A stretch of 64,000 bases of DNA from Porticoccus litoralis (GTDB lineage: Bacteria > Pseudomonadota > Gammaproteobacteria > Pseudomonadales > Porticoccaceae). Positions within the stretch are counted from its first letter, which is position 1. The number at the start of each line of letters is the position of its first letter. This document shows, piece after piece, positions 16,551 through 25,330 of this stretch. The stretch covers positions 434,001 through 498,000 of the forward strand of contig NZ_JAUUUU010000001.1 of the NCBI RefSeq assembly GCF_030676955.1, in the 5' to 3' direction. A model generated the notes under the pieces. It saw only the letters and a list, made by a program, of their open reading frames with translations, had not been told where the DNA came from and did no database searches. The translations under genes were made by a program, and so were the position numbers.

Positions 16551-16826
16551 TTATTTGTTAACAGCGTCCTTCAATGCTTTACCTGCTTTGAAGCTAGGGA
16601 CAGTGGCTGCGGCAATTTTGATTTCAGCACCAGTCTGCGGGTTACGGCCAGTACGCGCGGCACGTTGTTTTACAGAGAAAGTTCCAAAGCCAACTAGAGA
16701 TACCGCATCGCCTTTCTTGAGGGCGCTGGTAACAGCATCGATGGCAGCATCAAGAGCGCGACCGGCAGAAGCTTTAGACAGATCGGCTGAATCAGCAATA
16801 GCATCAACGAGTTCAGATTTATTCAC
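16551..16826 (-). CDS. hupB: DNA-binding protein HU-beta
   Basis: This 91-residue HU/IHF-family nucleoid protein binds and bends DNA without strong sequence preference. It has the N-terminal helix pair, the LVGFGTFSVKQRAARTGRNPQTG beta-arm segment and a conserved Lys-rich end. The start is a GTG with AAGGGGA five bases upstream. Its position after lon and before ppiD identifies HU-beta rather than HU-alpha or IHF. A strong sigma70 promoter stands in the lon-hupB gap. Confidence 0.96.
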   Translation of the reverse strand: MNKSELVDAIADSADLSKASAGRALDAAIDAVTSALKKGDAVSLVGFGTFSVKQRAARTGRNPQTGAEIKIAAATVPSFKAGKALKDAVNK

Positions 16827-16922
16827 AATAATCCCCTTGTTATGGTTGATTAAGACTGTTCACCTGCAACACACACAACTCAACGGCTTACTGCAGGCTG
16901 TGGCATAGAAGACGACTGCAAC

Positions 16923-16952
16923 GTTATACCAATGAGCCCCCTCGGCGGTCAA
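16923..16952 (-). promoter_or_regulatory. Sigma70 promoter for hupB
   Basis: On the minus strand TTGACC (16952-16947) and TATAAC (16928-16923) are separated by 18 bases, five of six consensus matches in each box. This gives an untranslated leader of roughly 90 bases before the GTG of hupB. Confidence 0.75.
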
Positions 16953-16957
16953 GCGCT

Positions 16958-19369
16958 TTAGTGAGTATTTATGCGGCTTACAGCCTCATTTGTCGATTTT
17001 TTGTCATCACTGTCGACTCTCTCAAACTCCTCATCGGACAGTGGTTCCGGTTTGCCTGTGAGCGCGATATCCAAAACTTCATCGATCCACTGCACCGGAC
17101 GAATATCAAGGTCAGCTTTAATATGTTCGGGTATCTCTTTGAGGTCCCTCTCATTTTCCTGTGGAATCACCACAGTGTGAATACCACCCCGATGTGCCGC
17201 CAACAGTTTTTCCTTGAGGCCACCAATTTTCAGCACCTGGCCTCTGAGCGTGATTTCACCGGTCATGGCCACATCGGCTCTCACCGGAATTCCGGTGAGC
17301 ACGGAAACGAAGGCTGTGCACATGCCAATACCAGCGCTAGGGCCATCTTTTGGCGTAGCGCCCTCGGGAACGTGAACGTGCAGGTCCACTTTCTGGTAGA
17401 AGTCACGCCGAATACCCAACCCCTTAGCCCGGCTTCTCACAACGGTGAGCGCTGCCTGGATGGACTCCTGCATGACATCGCCCAGGGAGCCGGTTTTCAC
17501 CACTTGACCTTTACCCGGCACTGCAGAGGACTCAATGGTCAGCAACTCACCACCTACAGATGTCCACGCCAATCCGGTGACCTGGCCAATCTGACTCTCA
17601 GCCTCGGCGCGACCATAATCGTACTTATAGACACCCAGCAGATCTTCAAGGCGCTCGCTGGTTATCAGCTGATGGCCTTCGCAGTCCTTACGCACATAGA
17701 GAGTGACGATTTTCCGGCAGATTTTGGCAAGTTCGCGCTCCAGACCGCGCACACCCGCTTCTCGGGTGTAATAGCGAATCACATCACGCACTGCAGACTC
17801 TTCGATATCCAGTTCGGTGTCTTTGAGGCCATTGGCCTTGCGCTGCTTTGGCAGCAAGTACTTGAGGGCAATATTAACCTTTTCATCCTCGGTGTAACCG
17901 GGGATACGAATCACTTCCAGCCTATCCATTAAAGGACCGGGAATATTCATGGAATTGGCGGTACAAATAAACATCACCTCTGAAAGGTCGTAGTCCACTT
18001 CCAGGTAATGGTCGTTGAAACTGTTGTTCTGTTCGGGATCCAAAACTTCCAGCATGGCAGAAGCCGGATCACCCCGATGATCCATGCCCATTTTGTCAAT
18101 TTCATCCAGCAGGAACAGCGGATTTTTGACACCCACCTTGGACAACTTCTGAATCAGCTTGCCCGGCAGAGAACCAATATAGGTGCGGCGGTGGCCGCGA
18201 ATTTCCGCTTCATCGCGAACGCCACCGAGAGACATACGCACATATTTTCTGCCAGTGGCCTTGGCAATGGATTCACCCAGCGAGGTTTTGCCCACACCGG
18301 GCGGGCCAACCAGGCACAATACCGGACCTTTTAGCTTTTTAACCCGCTGCTGCACAGCCAGGAATTCCAGAATCCGCTCTTTGACCTCTTCAAGACCATA
18401 GTGGTCTTCGTTAAGGATTTTTTCAGCCCGAAGCAGATCGTGACGAACCTTGGAACGTTTTTTCCAGGGCACACTCACCATCCAGTCGATATAACCGCGC
18501 AGCACTGAGGCTTCCGCGGACATCGGCGACATCATCTTCAGTTTGTTCAGCTCGGACTTGGCCTTATCAAACGCGAACTTGGGCATGCCGGCTTCATCGA
18601 TCTTGGCTTCCAGCTGCTCGATATCGTTACCGCCTTCCTCAACCTCACCGAGCTCTTTCTGTATCGCCTTCATTTGCTCGTTGAGGTAGTACTCCTTCTG
18701 GCTTTTCTCCATCTGCTTTTTAACGCGGCCGCGAATGCGCTGCTCAACTTCAAACAGCTCAATCTCCGATTCCATCAACCCCAAAAGGTTTTCCAGACGC
18801 TCATTGACCGTCGCCGTCTCCAGAATCTGCTGTTTCTGCTCAACGCTCAGGGTCATGTGTGTCGCCAGCGTATCGGCCAAACGACTGGGATCATCAATTC
18901 CGGCAACAGTGCTAACCACCTCGGAGGGAATTTTTTTACTCAGATTGACGTACTGTTCAAACTGGGTCAGGGAGGAGCGCATCAGCGCACCGGTTTCCTC
19001 ACTGGAAAGGTCTTCCTCCGACATCGGCACATAGGTGCAGACAAAATAACCGGGAGACTCATCAATGGTTTCGATTTTGACGCGCTCGGAACCTTCAACC
19101 AGTACTTTGACAGTGCCATCGGGCAGCTTCAGCATTTGCAGCACGGACGACAAGGTACCGACCCGATATAGATCCTCCGGGGTCGGGTCATCCACAGCAG
19201 CGGATTTTTGCGCGATCAGCAAAATTTGCTTGTCGTTGGCCATGGCCTCTTCCAAAGCCAGAATCGACTTTTCCCGGCCCACAAAGAGGGGAATTACCAT
19301 GTGTGGATAAACCACCACATCGCGCAGCGGCAACATGGTCAATTCATTGTGCACCGTATCCTGTCCCAT
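16958..19369 (-). CDS. lon: ATP-dependent protease Lon
   Basis: This 803-residue LonA protease degrades misfolded and regulatory proteins. The domain order is an N-terminal substrate-binding domain (PLRDVVVYPHMVIPLFVGR), a coiled region, an AAA+ module with Walker A GPPGVGKTS and Walker B PLFLLDEIDKM, and a C-terminal Ser-Lys protease with the catalytic Ser in PKDGPSAGIGM. I place the start at the ATG at 19369, with a GAGG eight bases upstream. A GTG two codons earlier is also open. It is transcribed after clpX from its own heat-shock promoter. Confidence 0.97.
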   Translation of the reverse strand: MGQDTVHNELTMLPLRDVVVYPHMVIPLFVGREKSILALEEAMANDKQILLIAQKSAAVDDPTPEDLYRVGTLSSVLQMLKLPDGTVKVLVEGSERVKIETIDESPGYFVCTYVPMSEEDLSSEETGALMRSSLTQFEQYVNLSKKIPSEVVSTVAGIDDPSRLADTLATHMTLSVEQKQQILETATVNERLENLLGLMESEIELFEVEQRIRGRVKKQMEKSQKEYYLNEQMKAIQKELGEVEEGGNDIEQLEAKIDEAGMPKFAFDKAKSELNKLKMMSPMSAEASVLRGYIDWMVSVPWKKRSKVRHDLLRAEKILNEDHYGLEEVKERILEFLAVQQRVKKLKGPVLCLVGPPGVGKTSLGESIAKATGRKYVRMSLGGVRDEAEIRGHRRTYIGSLPGKLIQKLSKVGVKNPLFLLDEIDKMGMDHRGDPASAMLEVLDPEQNNSFNDHYLEVDYDLSEVMFICTANSMNIPGPLMDRLEVIRIPGYTEDEKVNIALKYLLPKQRKANGLKDTELDIEESAVRDVIRYYTREAGVRGLERELAKICRKIVTLYVRKDCEGHQLITSERLEDLLGVYKYDYGRAEAESQIGQVTGLAWTSVGGELLTIESSAVPGKGQVVKTGSLGDVMQESIQAALTVVRSRAKGLGIRRDFYQKVDLHVHVPEGATPKDGPSAGIGMCTAFVSVLTGIPVRADVAMTGEITLRGQVLKIGGLKEKLLAAHRGGIHTVVIPQENERDLKEIPEHIKADLDIRPVQWIDEVLDIALTGKPEPLSDEEFERVDSDDKKSTNEAVSRINTH

Positions 19370-19417
19370 TCTCACTACCTCATTCTTGAGAATTACAATT
19401 TTTATAGCTTACCGCAA

Positions 19418-19445
19418 ATATGGGGACACGCCGGATAAAAACAAG
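19418..19445 (-). promoter_or_regulatory. Near-consensus sigma32 heat-shock promoter for lon
   Basis: On the minus strand CTTGTTT (19445-19439) and CCCCATAT (19425-19418) are separated by 13 bases. The sigma32 consensus is CTTGAAA, 11-16 bases, CCCCATnT. The -10 element is perfect and the -35 keeps the critical CTTG. It lies about 50 bp upstream of the lon start, past the clpX terminator. Confidence 0.8.
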
Positions 19446-19474
19446 TAAAAGTTGACGGATAATTTCGAGAATAA

Positions 19475-19500
19475 TAAAAAAGGGCCCCGAAAGGAGCCCT
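19475..19500 (-). terminator. Rho-independent terminator after clpX
   Basis: An eight-base stem with one mismatch (AGGGCCCC, GAAA tetraloop, GGAGCCCT) is followed on the minus strand by a six-base T-run. It lies 25 bp past the clpX stop and makes clpX and lon separate units. Confidence 0.85.
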
Positions 19501-19524
19501 GTGGAAAATACCTGCTGGCTTTGA

Positions 19525-20817
19525 TCAATCGTCGCTTGATGCAGCCTTTTTTGGCTCGCTGTTTTCATACACCAGCATGGGCTCAGCCTCACCCCGAATC
19601 ACGGCACTTTCAATCACTACTTTGCCAACATCATCAGTGGAGGGAATGCTGTACATAGTGTCCAACAACACGTTTTCAATAATTGAGCGTAGTCCGCGGG
19701 CGCCGGTCTTTCTCTCCAGCGCCTTGTCAGCAATGGCTTCCAGTGCATCACGACGGATATCCAGCTCTACGCCTTCCATCTCGAAGAGCGCTTCATACTG
19801 TTTGACCAGAGAGTTTTTTGGTTCAACCAGAATGTTAACGAGAGCATCCCTGTCCAGCTCTTCCAGCGTAGCAATCACGGGCAGACGACCAACAAACTCT
19901 GGAATCAGCCCGTAGCGCACCAGATCTTCCGGTTCGACCTCGGCCAGTGTCTGACCGATGTTCTTATCCTTCTGCTTGCTTTTCACTTCGGCACTAAAAC
20001 CAATACCGCCTTTTTCGGAGCGGTCACTGATTACCTTTTCCAGTCCGGCAAAGGCTCCGCCACAGATAAACAAGATATTGGCAGTATCAACCTGCAAAAA
20101 TTCCTGCTGTGGATGCTTGCGGCCACCCTGAGGCGGAACGGAAGCAACCGTACCTTCAATCAGTTTCAGCAGCGCCTGCTGCACACCCTCACCGGACACA
20201 TCCCTGGTGATGGAAGGGTTGTCTGACTTGCGGGAAATCTTGTCAATTTCGTCCAGATAGACGATGCCACGCTGTGCCTTGTCGACATCATAATCGCACT
20301 TTTGCAGCAGTTTCTGGATAATATTCTCAACATCCTCACCCACATAACCGGCTTCGGTCAGTGTGGTGGCGTCTGCGATGGTAAAGGGCACATCAAGCAG
20401 GCGCGCCAGGGTCTCGGCCAGCAACGTCTTACCGCTACCGGTAGGGCCAATCAGTAGAATATTACTTTTTCCCAGCTCGATTTCGCCATCACCACCCTTA
20501 CCTCCACTCTGCAAACGCTTGTAGTGGTTGTAGACAGCCACAGAAAGAATCTTCTTGGCACGCACCTGACCGATAACGTACTCGTCCAGAATATTATTGA
20601 TTTCAATCGGCTTGGGAAGCTTATCACCGGAAGATTCAGCATCAGTCTCCTGAATTTCCTCGGAGATAATGTCGTTACAGAGGTCGACACATTCGTCGCA
20701 GATAAAAACAGATGGACCCGCAATTAACTTGCGCACTTCATGCTGACTTTTGCCACAAAAAGAGCAATACAGCAGTTTTCCGTCATCTCCACCACTTCCG
20801 GATTTTTGGTCGCTCAT
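19525..20817 (-). CDS. clpX: ATP-dependent Clp protease ATP-binding subunit ClpX
   Basis: This 430-residue AAA+ unfoldase feeds substrates to ClpP. The N-terminal C4 zinc domain is intact (CSFC near residue 18 and CDEC near 40), Walker A is GPTGSGKT, Walker B is IVYLDEIDKI, and the IGF-type ClpP-docking loop appears as KGGIGFSAEV. I place the start at ATG 20817 rather than the GTG two codons upstream, because a GGGAT lies seven bases before the ATG. It follows clpP by about 110 bp with an inverted repeat in between. Confidence 0.97.
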   Translation of the reverse strand: MSDQKSGSGGDDGKLLYCSFCGKSQHEVRKLIAGPSVFICDECVDLCNDIISEEIQETDAESSGDKLPKPIEINNILDEYVIGQVRAKKILSVAVYNHYKRLQSGGKGGDGEIELGKSNILLIGPTGSGKTLLAETLARLLDVPFTIADATTLTEAGYVGEDVENIIQKLLQKCDYDVDKAQRGIVYLDEIDKISRKSDNPSITRDVSGEGVQQALLKLIEGTVASVPPQGGRKHPQQEFLQVDTANILFICGGAFAGLEKVISDRSEKGGIGFSAEVKSKQKDKNIGQTLAEVEPEDLVRYGLIPEFVGRLPVIATLEELDRDALVNILVEPKNSLVKQYEALFEMEGVELDIRRDALEAIADKALERKTGARGLRSIIENVLLDTMYSIPSTDDVGKVVIESAVIRGEAEPMLVYENSEPKKAASSDD

Positions 20818-20888
20818 AACCACATCCCAACAATTCTCTTCATAAAAATCCGAACACGGACAACAAAAAACTTAAAAATCAGATACAT

Positions 20889-20908
20889 AGCACAACTTTT
20901 GTTGTGCT
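20889..20908. repeat. Perfect inverted repeat in the clpP-clpX gap
   Basis: AGCACAAC, a TTTT loop and GTTGTGCT form a perfect eight-base-pair stem. On the minus strand it is not followed by a T-run, so it does not look like an ordinary terminator. It may be an mRNA stem between clpP and clpX, a processing site or an operator. Confidence 0.6.
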
Positions 20909-20928
20909 CTTAAAAAAGCGTACCCATT

Positions 20929-21561
20929 CTAGGGACGCTTGTCCAGTACCTCATCAATCAGGCCATAGTCTTTGGATTCCAGCGCATTCATAAAGTTGTC
21001 GCGTTCGGTATCCAGAGCAATTTTTTCTACTGTCTGTCCCGTGTGGTGCGCCAGACACTCATTCAGCCTTGCCCGTATCTTGAGAATTTCCTGAGCGTGG
21101 ATATGGATGTCAGATGCTTGTCCCTGTGCACCGCCACTGGGCTGGTGAATCATGACCCGGGAATTGGGCAGGCAGTAGCGCTTGCCATTTGCACCTGCCG
21201 CCAATAAGAACGCCCCCATACTGGCGGCCTGACCAATACACATGGTGCTGACATCCGGCTTGATGAATTGCATGGTATCGTAAATCGACATCCCCGCCGT
21301 CACAGAACCACCGGGAGAGTTAATGTAGAGGTGGATATCCTTGTCAGGATTTTCGGACTCCAGGAATAGCAACTGAGCAACCACCAGGTTGGCCATGTAA
21401 TCCTCTACAGGCCCTACCAGAAAGATCACCCGCTCTTTCAGCAGACGGGAGTAGATATCGTAGGACCGCTCACCCCGTGCAGACTGCTCTACGACGATCG
21501 GCACCAGACCACCGGCACTTTGCACATCGAGTCCGGAAGAGAAAGAGGGATCAAATTTCAT
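20929..21561 (-). CDS. clpP: ATP-dependent Clp protease proteolytic subunit ClpP
   Basis: This 210-residue serine protease forms the tetradecameric barrel that works with ClpX or ClpA. The catalytic Ser114 lies in GQAASMGAFLL and His139 in VMIHQP, followed by the conserved Gln/Gly-rich handle region (GGAQGQASDI). The N terminus includes a short propeptide as in E. coli. It lies between tig and clpX in the standard order. A sigma70-like promoter precedes it. Confidence 0.97.
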   Translation of the reverse strand: MKFDPSFSSGLDVQSAGGLVPIVVEQSARGERSYDIYSRLLKERVIFLVGPVEDYMANLVVAQLLFLESENPDKDIHLYINSPGGSVTAGMSIYDTMQFIKPDVSTMCIGQAASMGAFLLAAGANGKRYCLPNSRVMIHQPSGGAQGQASDIHIHAQEILKIRARLNECLAHHTGQTVEKIALDTERDNFMNALESKDYGLIDEVLDKRP

Positions 21562-21597
21562 AGGAATTCACTCAATTAATGGAAGTCATTGTCCAGC

Positions 21598-21625
21598 ATT
21601 GTAACCAGCACTTGGCATAAGGCAA
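21598..21625 (-). promoter_or_regulatory. Candidate sigma70 promoter for clpP
   Basis: On the minus strand TTGCCT (21625-21620) and TACAAT (21603-21598) are 16 bases apart, about 37 bp before the clpP ATG. The -10 box is good and the -35 box moderate. I see no sigma32 promoter in this gap. Confidence 0.5.
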
Positions 21626-21654
21626 GCAACCACCTGAGGCGAAATTGCTATTTT

Positions 21655-21695
21655 CAAAAATGAAACAGCCCCGCACGAATTGACCGCCGGGGCTG
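21655..21695 (-). terminator. Probable terminator after tig
   Basis: An eight-base-pair stem, CAGCCCCG/CGGGGCTG, with a 14-base loop (21666-21695) is followed on the minus strand by the T-rich stretch TTTCATTTTT. The loop is long, so the call is moderate. Confidence 0.6.
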
Positions 21696-21745
21696 CATCT
21701 GACACCAGCCGGAATCAGTTTCACCTGACCCCAGCAAGTTCGTCT

Positions 21746-23059
21746 TTATTCCTGTCCGTCAGGCTTGATAGCTTCCTGATAATTGACAGGTTTCTCAGTG
21801 ATGTTGGCGACGGCCAGCACTGCATCAACAACCTGCTCTTGCAGCACGGTCGCTTCAATACCCTGAAGCAGCTGCTGGTTGTTCAGATAATGCTGAATTA
21901 CTTCATCTGACTCTTCGTAGGTGGACGCAATTTCTTCAATGCGCTCACGCACTCTGTCGGTATCAACTTTCAGTTTGTTTGTCTTCACGTACTCGGTCAC
22001 TAGCAAACCGGTGTTGGCGCGACGCTTGGCCTGATCCATAAACATGTCGTCGGGGAGCATATTGGGATCAAAATTATTGGCGCCCTGCCCCATGCTCTGA
22101 ACCATTTGATGCTTCATTGCTCTCACTTCATTGGCCACCAGCACATCGGGCAGCTCAACATCACTGTGCATATCGAACAGTGCTTCCATCACCCGGGCCT
22201 TAACTTTGGCGCGCAATGAGTTTTTCAGATCGCGCTCCATATTTTGTCTGACAATTTCACGGAATTTTTCCTCACCACCCTGACGCAGGCCGTATTGGGC
22301 AAAGAAATCGTCATTCAATTCCGGCAGTACCGCTTCTGTTACAGAATGCAGTGTAACGGTGAATTCAACATCAGCACCGCGCAATTCTTCAGCGTGATAG
22401 CTCTCGGGGAACTTCAGGGATAAAACCTTTTGCTCGCCCACTGACATGCCGACAACGCCTTCCTCAAACCCGGGAATGGCTCGGCCTGTGCCCAGTTCGA
22501 TCAGAAAGTCTTCAGCGCTGCCACCTTCAAACTCTTCACCATCTTTGGTGCCCACAAAGTCAATGGCCACTTCGTCACCAATCGCGGCGGGACGATCAAC
22601 CTCTTCCCAGGTCGCACCCTGTTTGCGCAGGGCATCCAACATCACGGTCACATCGTCGTCGGTCACTTCAGAAACCGGCGTCTCAATGTTGAGCTGGCTG
22701 AAATCCCCCAGGGTAATTTCCGGCAGCACCTCAAACACAGCGACGTATTCCAGGTCCTGGCCCGGCTCATTGGTCACAGACTCAATAGAAGGCTGACCCG
22801 CGGGGTTCAGTTTCTCCTGACTGACCGCCTCAGAAAACGTCTTACCCATCAGCTCGCCAACAACTTCTTTACGGATATCCGCACCAAAACGTTGTTTGAC
22901 AACCTGCATCGGTACTTTGCCTTTACGGAAGCCGTCTAATTTGACCGATTTACTGGCACTTTCCAGTCGCTCGGTAATAGCACTTTCAATACGTTCTGCT
23001 GGAACACCTACGGTGACTTTACGCCCCAGACCAGAAGTTGTTTCGATGGAAACCTGCAT
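21746..23059 (-). CDS. tig: Trigger factor
   Basis: This 437-residue ribosome-associated chaperone and peptidyl-prolyl isomerase binds nascent chains at the tunnel exit. The N-terminal ribosome-binding domain contains the GFRKGKVPMQVVKQRFG signature (residues 44-60), followed by an FKBP-type PPIase domain (about 155-240, GDEVAIDFVGTKDGEEFEGG) and a C-terminal helical cradle. Its position between tRNA-Leu and clpP is conserved in many gammaproteobacteria. Confidence 0.97.
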   Translation of the reverse strand: MQVSIETTSGLGRKVTVGVPAERIESAITERLESASKSVKLDGFRKGKVPMQVVKQRFGADIRKEVVGELMGKTFSEAVSQEKLNPAGQPSIESVTNEPGQDLEYVAVFEVLPEITLGDFSQLNIETPVSEVTDDDVTVMLDALRKQGATWEEVDRPAAIGDEVAIDFVGTKDGEEFEGGSAEDFLIELGTGRAIPGFEEGVVGMSVGEQKVLSLKFPESYHAEELRGADVEFTVTLHSVTEAVLPELNDDFFAQYGLRQGGEEKFREIVRQNMERDLKNSLRAKVKARVMEALFDMHSDVELPDVLVANEVRAMKHQMVQSMGQGANNFDPNMLPDDMFMDQAKRRANTGLLVTEYVKTNKLKVDTDRVRERIEEIASTYEESDEVIQHYLNNQQLLQGIEATVLQEQVVDAVLAVANITEKPVNYQEAIKPDGQE

Positions 23060-23096
23060 GTTTACCCTCTAAATGTTTTCTTACTTAATCGTATTA

Positions 23097-23181
23097 TGGT
23101 GCGGACGGAGAGACTCGAACTCTCACACCTCTCGGTACCAGAACCTAAATCTGGCGCGTCTACCAGTTCCGCCACGTCCGC
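23097..23181 (-). tRNA. tRNA-Leu (anticodon TAG)
   Basis: The 85-base gene, including an encoded CCA, has an acceptor stem GCGGACG paired to CGTCCGC, and a D-arm with GGTAGACGCG. The anticodon arm is CCAGA-TTTAGGT-TCTGG, giving anticodon TAG for CTA/CTN codons. A long variable arm typical of class II Leu tRNAs and a GTTCGAGTC T-arm follow. It lies directly upstream of tig on the same strand. Confidence 0.95.
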
Positions 23182-23317
23182 AAAATGTCGGGATTGATCG
23201 AACGGGCGGCAGAAGGTCGCCCTCGACAAAGGGGGTGGATTTTGCCACAGCCCATACCTCCCGGGCAACCACCGCTGCAAAAGGCTTAAAAGCCCGATTA
23301 AGTGCTCAGTGCAGACT

Positions 23318-24688
23318 CTACACAGGCCAAGCTATCAGAATGGTGATATCACCTGAGGATTGACTATTCAGCGTCAGATCATTCCGTCGTGCAGGAATCA
23401 GCATGGCCTCTTCCGCACCCAACAGCTGCTCACCGACCTGCACCTCACCCTCAACACTCATCAACAGGGCATAGTTTCCCGTATCGGGAAGGCTGAATTC
23501 GGCATCACTTCTAGCCTGTATGGTCAACCGCTCTACCCTGAAGTCATCAAAGCTGACCACTTCCTCCAGGCGGTAACCGCTGCTCTCTGCCAGAACTGGC
23601 AAACCGGAAAGCACCGGCCTTTCCAGCGACATGATCTCAACACCCTTTTCAGAATCCCAGTGACTTTGTGTTAACACCTTCTGGGCAAACGACAGAATCT
23701 GGCGTTCGTAAACGGGTGTTTGAAACTCCACCGTCCTGACGCCATGTTGCAGAGCATGGGGCGTGCGCAGGGGGACTTTTACCACATCGCCAACACGCAG
23801 GGGCAACAGCGAGGTAAAGCGGTTCATCGCTTTGCGCAACTCGAGCTCCCTACTCTGCAGTGCCTCCGGCACCCTGGCCAACCATGCTTTTAACTGGATG
23901 GCAGAAACTGGGGCATTCAGATCAACATCCTCAGCTAAACGGTATTGATCCAACAGTGCATCTATTTCTCGCCTGACAGACTCATACTTCCTAACCGCCA
24001 ACAGATAATCCTTTCTGAAAGCCTGTTCAGTCTCGTAACCGGCAACCACCTTCTCGTCAAAACCAAAACGAATACTGCCGACACCGTCCTGCCATGCCTG
24101 CTTATCCACATGGGTCACCACATAAACTTCGCGCTTTTCCTCATGCAGCTCGAAGTAGAGATCGCCGAAAACTTCCTCAGGCAGCGGATCTAGGATTTTT
24201 AACAGGTTTATCCTGCGCCCATGGCCCGCAACCAGCCTGTCCGGCATCACCGACAAGACCCAAGGCAAAGGGACTGATGACACACCATCCGTCACCAACG
24301 ACAGGCCCCGCTCTTCAATGCCCGTATACCAGATCTCCTGCCCCCAGGGTTTGGGGATTGCCACCGGCCGGAGTCTCAGTGGCTGACCTGCTGACAACAG
24401 GGGCCAGCCATGATCTGCACAGAATTGTTCCAGGGAGGTGGGCGACCCACTGCCCTCCAGTTCCGCGCAAAGATGATCGCTGGCCTCACCCACGGTAAAA
24501 ACGAGCTGACCGCCCGAACACTGACAAATGGCCAACAGCCGGATGACAGGTTCTCCATCTAGATAATATTGAGGAAAGCCGTAGCATAGCGACAGCACAT
24601 CAGAATCTGCCGGCTGGCTTGCCAGCCAATCCTGAATAGCCTGCTCCGGATTGTCAGAGGTCAATAGGGCCACATTTTTACTCCACAC
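23318..24688 (-). CDS. Type I phosphomannose isomerase-like cupin protein
   Basis: This 456-residue protein resembles class I mannose-6-phosphate isomerase in pieces. It has an IPKPWGQEIWYTG segment around residue 111, a lengthened central region, a VKVPLRTPHALQHG motif with the expected metal-binding His, and a C-terminal second cupin half (LLMSVEGEVQVGEQLLGAEEAMLIPA). In the first half the usual Gln-x-His metal pair seems to be replaced by Glu-Leu-His (FELHEEKREVY). Sugar-phosphate isomerase activity is therefore plausible but not assured. No polysaccharide genes are adjacent; neighbours are tRNA-Leu/tig and a lipoprotein gene. Confidence 0.7.
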   Translation of the reverse strand: MWSKNVALLTSDNPEQAIQDWLASQPADSDVLSLCYGFPQYYLDGEPVIRLLAICQCSGGQLVFTVGEASDHLCAELEGSGSPTSLEQFCADHGWPLLSAGQPLRLRPVAIPKPWGQEIWYTGIEERGLSLVTDGVSSVPLPWVLSVMPDRLVAGHGRRINLLKILDPLPEEVFGDLYFELHEEKREVYVVTHVDKQAWQDGVGSIRFGFDEKVVAGYETEQAFRKDYLLAVRKYESVRREIDALLDQYRLAEDVDLNAPVSAIQLKAWLARVPEALQSRELELRKAMNRFTSLLPLRVGDVVKVPLRTPHALQHGVRTVEFQTPVYERQILSFAQKVLTQSHWDSEKGVEIMSLERPVLSGLPVLAESSGYRLEEVVSFDDFRVERLTIQARSDAEFSLPDTGNYALLMSVEGEVQVGEQLLGAEEAMLIPARRNDLTLNSQSSGDITILIAWPV

Positions 24689-24890
24689 AACACGCGGCAG
24701 AGTCTACCAAAAATGTACCAAACTCACCGCGTCTATCTCTCCCGGACCGGGATGACATGGCAATGATGCTGGCATACTCATACAGACATTACTTGACGGC
24801 AGCCTGGTGCATGTCTTTACTGAAACCTCCATGCCGGACTAAAACTCCATTCCTGCATTCTTCATCGCAAACAAAAAAAGGGACGTATAT

Positions 24891-25265
24891 ATGAATACAC
24901 GCATTAAATTAATGGCTTTCGCTCTGATTTCCACTCTGGCACTACTCACCGGTTGTGGGGGCGGAGAACCAGCAAGTGAAACATCCGCTGAAACCGGCAC
25001 TCCAGCCAGTCCATCTACCGAGAAGATGATGGAGCAGGCAGAAACAACGATGGAAACTGCCAGTGAAGCAATGGAAGACGCGATGGGTGAGGCCGATGAC
25101 AAGGCCGAAGAAGTCATGGAGAACATAGAGGAACAGACTGATGAATCCATGGACGCCCTTGAGGAATCAGCCGACGAGGCCATGGACACTGTGGAAGAGG
25201 GAGCCGAAGAAGCTGAAGATGCAGCCGAGGACATGATGGATAAACTGGGTGAAAAAATGCAGTAA
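24891..25265 (+). CDS. Acidic Met/Glu-rich coiled-coil lipoprotein
   Basis: This 124-residue protein has a lipoprotein signal peptide ending in the lipobox LLTGC (Cys22). A Gly/Ser/Thr/Pro linker follows, then about 80 residues made almost only of Glu, Asp, Ala, Met, Ser and Thr with regularly spaced Met, which should form a very acidic helix or coiled coil. With Gly after the lipid-bearing Cys, export to the outer membrane by Lol is expected. I recognise no family. The serine-rich open frame on the opposite strand is a composition artefact. A strong terminator follows at once. Confidence 0.75.
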   Translation: MNTRIKLMAFALISTLALLTGCGGGEPASETSAETGTPASPSTEKMMEQAETTMETASEAMEDAMGEADDKAEEVMENIEEQTDESMDALEESADEAMDTVEEGAEEAEDAAEDMMDKLGEKMQ

Positions 25266-25285
25266 AGCGCATATAACACCCAATA

Positions 25286-25315
25286 AAAAAGGCCGGAAGT
25301 TATCCGGCCTTTTTT
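25286..25315. terminator. Bidirectional terminator between the lipoprotein gene and fadA
   Basis: A GGCCGGA/TCCGGCC stem with a short AGTTA loop is flanked by A6 and T7 runs. It can serve the lipoprotein gene from the left and fadA from the right. Confidence 0.92.
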
Positions 25316-25330
25316 GTCACTGCTGAGAAC

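Noticed and set aside
24839..25279. Serine-rich 146-codon frame opposite the acidic lipoprotein
   Set aside because: The Ser repeats are the reverse reading of Glu/Asp/Met codons; the plus strand has a signal peptide and lipobox.
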